From the NCBI RefSeq assembly GCF_963678635.1, contig NC_087065.1, positions 6,099,209 through 6,163,208 on the forward strand: a stretch of DNA of 64,000 nucleotides, in the 5' to 3' direction. Positions 62,691-64,000 of the stretch are shown here, piece by piece. The stretch comes from Symsagittifera roscoffensis. Its lineage: Eukaryota; Xenacoelomorpha; Acoela; Convolutidae. Both the position numbers and the translations under genes were made by a program. The notes under the pieces are model-generated. The model was given only the letters and a program-made list of their open reading frames with translations. It was not told where the DNA came from and did not search any database. Each line of letters begins with the position of its first letter. Position 1 is the stretch's first letter.

Positions 62691-64000
62691 TCAGTATGTG
62701 CAGTTTGAAAAATAACAGTTGCTTTGTTGGACCTTCGTTTGTCTGCTCTAATTTTGTCGAATTGGTTGCCACATCGCGTTTTTTTTTATTGTGTTGTAAG
62801 CAACTTTTATTGTTATTGCAATCCAAGTGTCGGTCATTGTTTTTTGCAAGAAGGGCTTAAAACTCAAAAGAATTTTTTTATAAAATTGATTTTTTTTTCG
62901 GATCAACTTGTGTCTGCTCAAGATTGTCGGCTTAGCTGCCAGACCACGATTTTTTTTGTGTTTTAAGCAGCTTTCATTGTAACTGCAAAAGCAAGGTTTG
63001 TTCATTGTTGTTGCATGAGGAACCTACAACATGAGGAACCTACAACTTTAAACCTACAGCTTCCGGCTCTAAAAAATGCCTAAATTTAAAGCAAATTTGG
63101 TGCTGTGTTAACTAAGCCGACCAAAAAGCTGACAAACAGAAGTCCGATAAAAAATTTCGACGCGCATACAATTTTTTGATTACAAAAAACAGGTCTTGGC
63201 CGGATTCGAACCATTTCCGCTCTAAGATTGTCGGGTTTGTTTCCTCGTACATTTAGCAAGCCGGAATATACTCCATTTTTTCGTGTTAACAACCAGTTTT
63301 ACAGAATTACTTGAATCATTTCATCTTTATTTCATATGCTGTCAAAAGTCAGACGTCAATTCGTTTTTGGTAAAGACGTAACGCACCTGCCTATAAAAAC
63401 AGGTCAAAAGTGCGAATCCGGCCATTGACCTGTCTTTGGTGCGAATCCGGTCAATGGTGCGAATGTTTGTCGGATTCTTTTTGTCAGCTTTTTTGTCGGC
63501 TTAGTTACCGCAGCACCCAATTTGCTTTGAATTTAAGCGTTTTTTACTCGAATTAAAAATATATATATTTCAGTGTATTCCGGGTTTGGGTAAGTGATAG
63601 AGTTCCAAGAAGTTTTGCCTAATTTTTTTTTGCTGTTTTTTGATTTTTTTTTCATGCTGTTCATTCAAAAGTTTTTTTTCAAGTTGTTTTCTTTATAAAT
63701 CCCAGGAGTTCTGTGCATTTAGTGTAATAGTAGCACCTATGCTTGAGACGACAAATCCCAGAAGATTTGACCCAAAAAAAAACGATTTTTGAAGATTTCT
63801 TTATTCATTTTTTGATCTGTCTTTTCATTTGCTCGTAATCATAGTCGTACATTTTTGTATCGCAAGTGATGCGATGCTCCGCTTTGTATCTGTGTTAAAA
63901 TTCAAATTTCTGATATGTTTGTTCTCAATAAAAACAGGTATCGTAAACATGAATGGGATATGCTTTTTTACTGCTCAAATCTTTTAAGCTTCCGAGATTT
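62691..64000. other. Intergenic, repeats only
   Basis: No gene supported. Contains an exact 20-bp tandem near 63018-63050, a tRNA-like fragment with repeated GTGCGAATCCGG motifs (63355-63450), a snippet shared with 51897-51963 (TTGTATCGCAAGTG, 63857) and a last partial satellite-like unit. Confidence 0.5.

Overview
This window comes from a metazoan nuclear genome, most likely an AT-rich, transposon-heavy invertebrate. That is shown by host genes with GT-AG introns (a PC-esterase of the PCED1 family), a complete SLC30A5 zinc transporter, a single-exon MAD2L2 (REV7), and LINE, Ty3/gypsy, hAT and mariner-like elements. I cannot name the species. No bacterial operons, rRNA genes or CRISPR arrays are present.

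Layout. 1-2975: a decayed Jockey/CR1-type LINE ending in an (ATT)n tail. 3136-3750 (-): MAD2L2. 3855-4955: scrambled LTR pieces, one inverted. 4956-26701 (-): Ty3/gypsy element 'A' with two LTRs, primer-binding site, gag, protease, RT-RNase H and integrase. Downstream of integrase it carries two extra domains: a TARG1/Poa1-like macro domain and an SGNH (GDSL-type) hydrolase-like domain. A block of about 4 kb of gag-pol is tandemly duplicated inside it. 26702-41306 (-): a second, related gypsy element 'C'. Its 3' end is A-like, it lacks integrase, and its gag is repeated. 41862-44194: an intact-looking hAT transposon with a perfect 8-bp target duplication, inserted into an older relic ORF. 45150-47030: a direct duplication flanking a small ORF that carries one in-frame TGA. 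47111-49381 (+): SLC30A5. 49617-58375 (+): PCED1-like gene in five exons, with a mariner-like foldback element in its 5.5-kb second intron. 58376-64000: no gene seen, but tRNA-like SINE copies, microsatellites and a decayed satellite-like array.

How the parts relate. MAD2L2, the hAT transposase, SLC30A5 and PCED1 each have a pyrimidine-rich 3' splice-acceptor-like site 0-7 nt before the ATG. SLC30A5 and PCED1 are only 235 bp apart on the same strand. This fits spliced-leader trans-splicing and possibly a small operon (inference). The most unusual content is the gypsy lineage: macro and SGNH domains in the position usually occupied by env, plus 5' untranslated regions packed with a CCGGAGGG-core repeat. 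Both gypsy copies are broken by frameshifts, stops and internal duplications, so they are probably not autonomous now.
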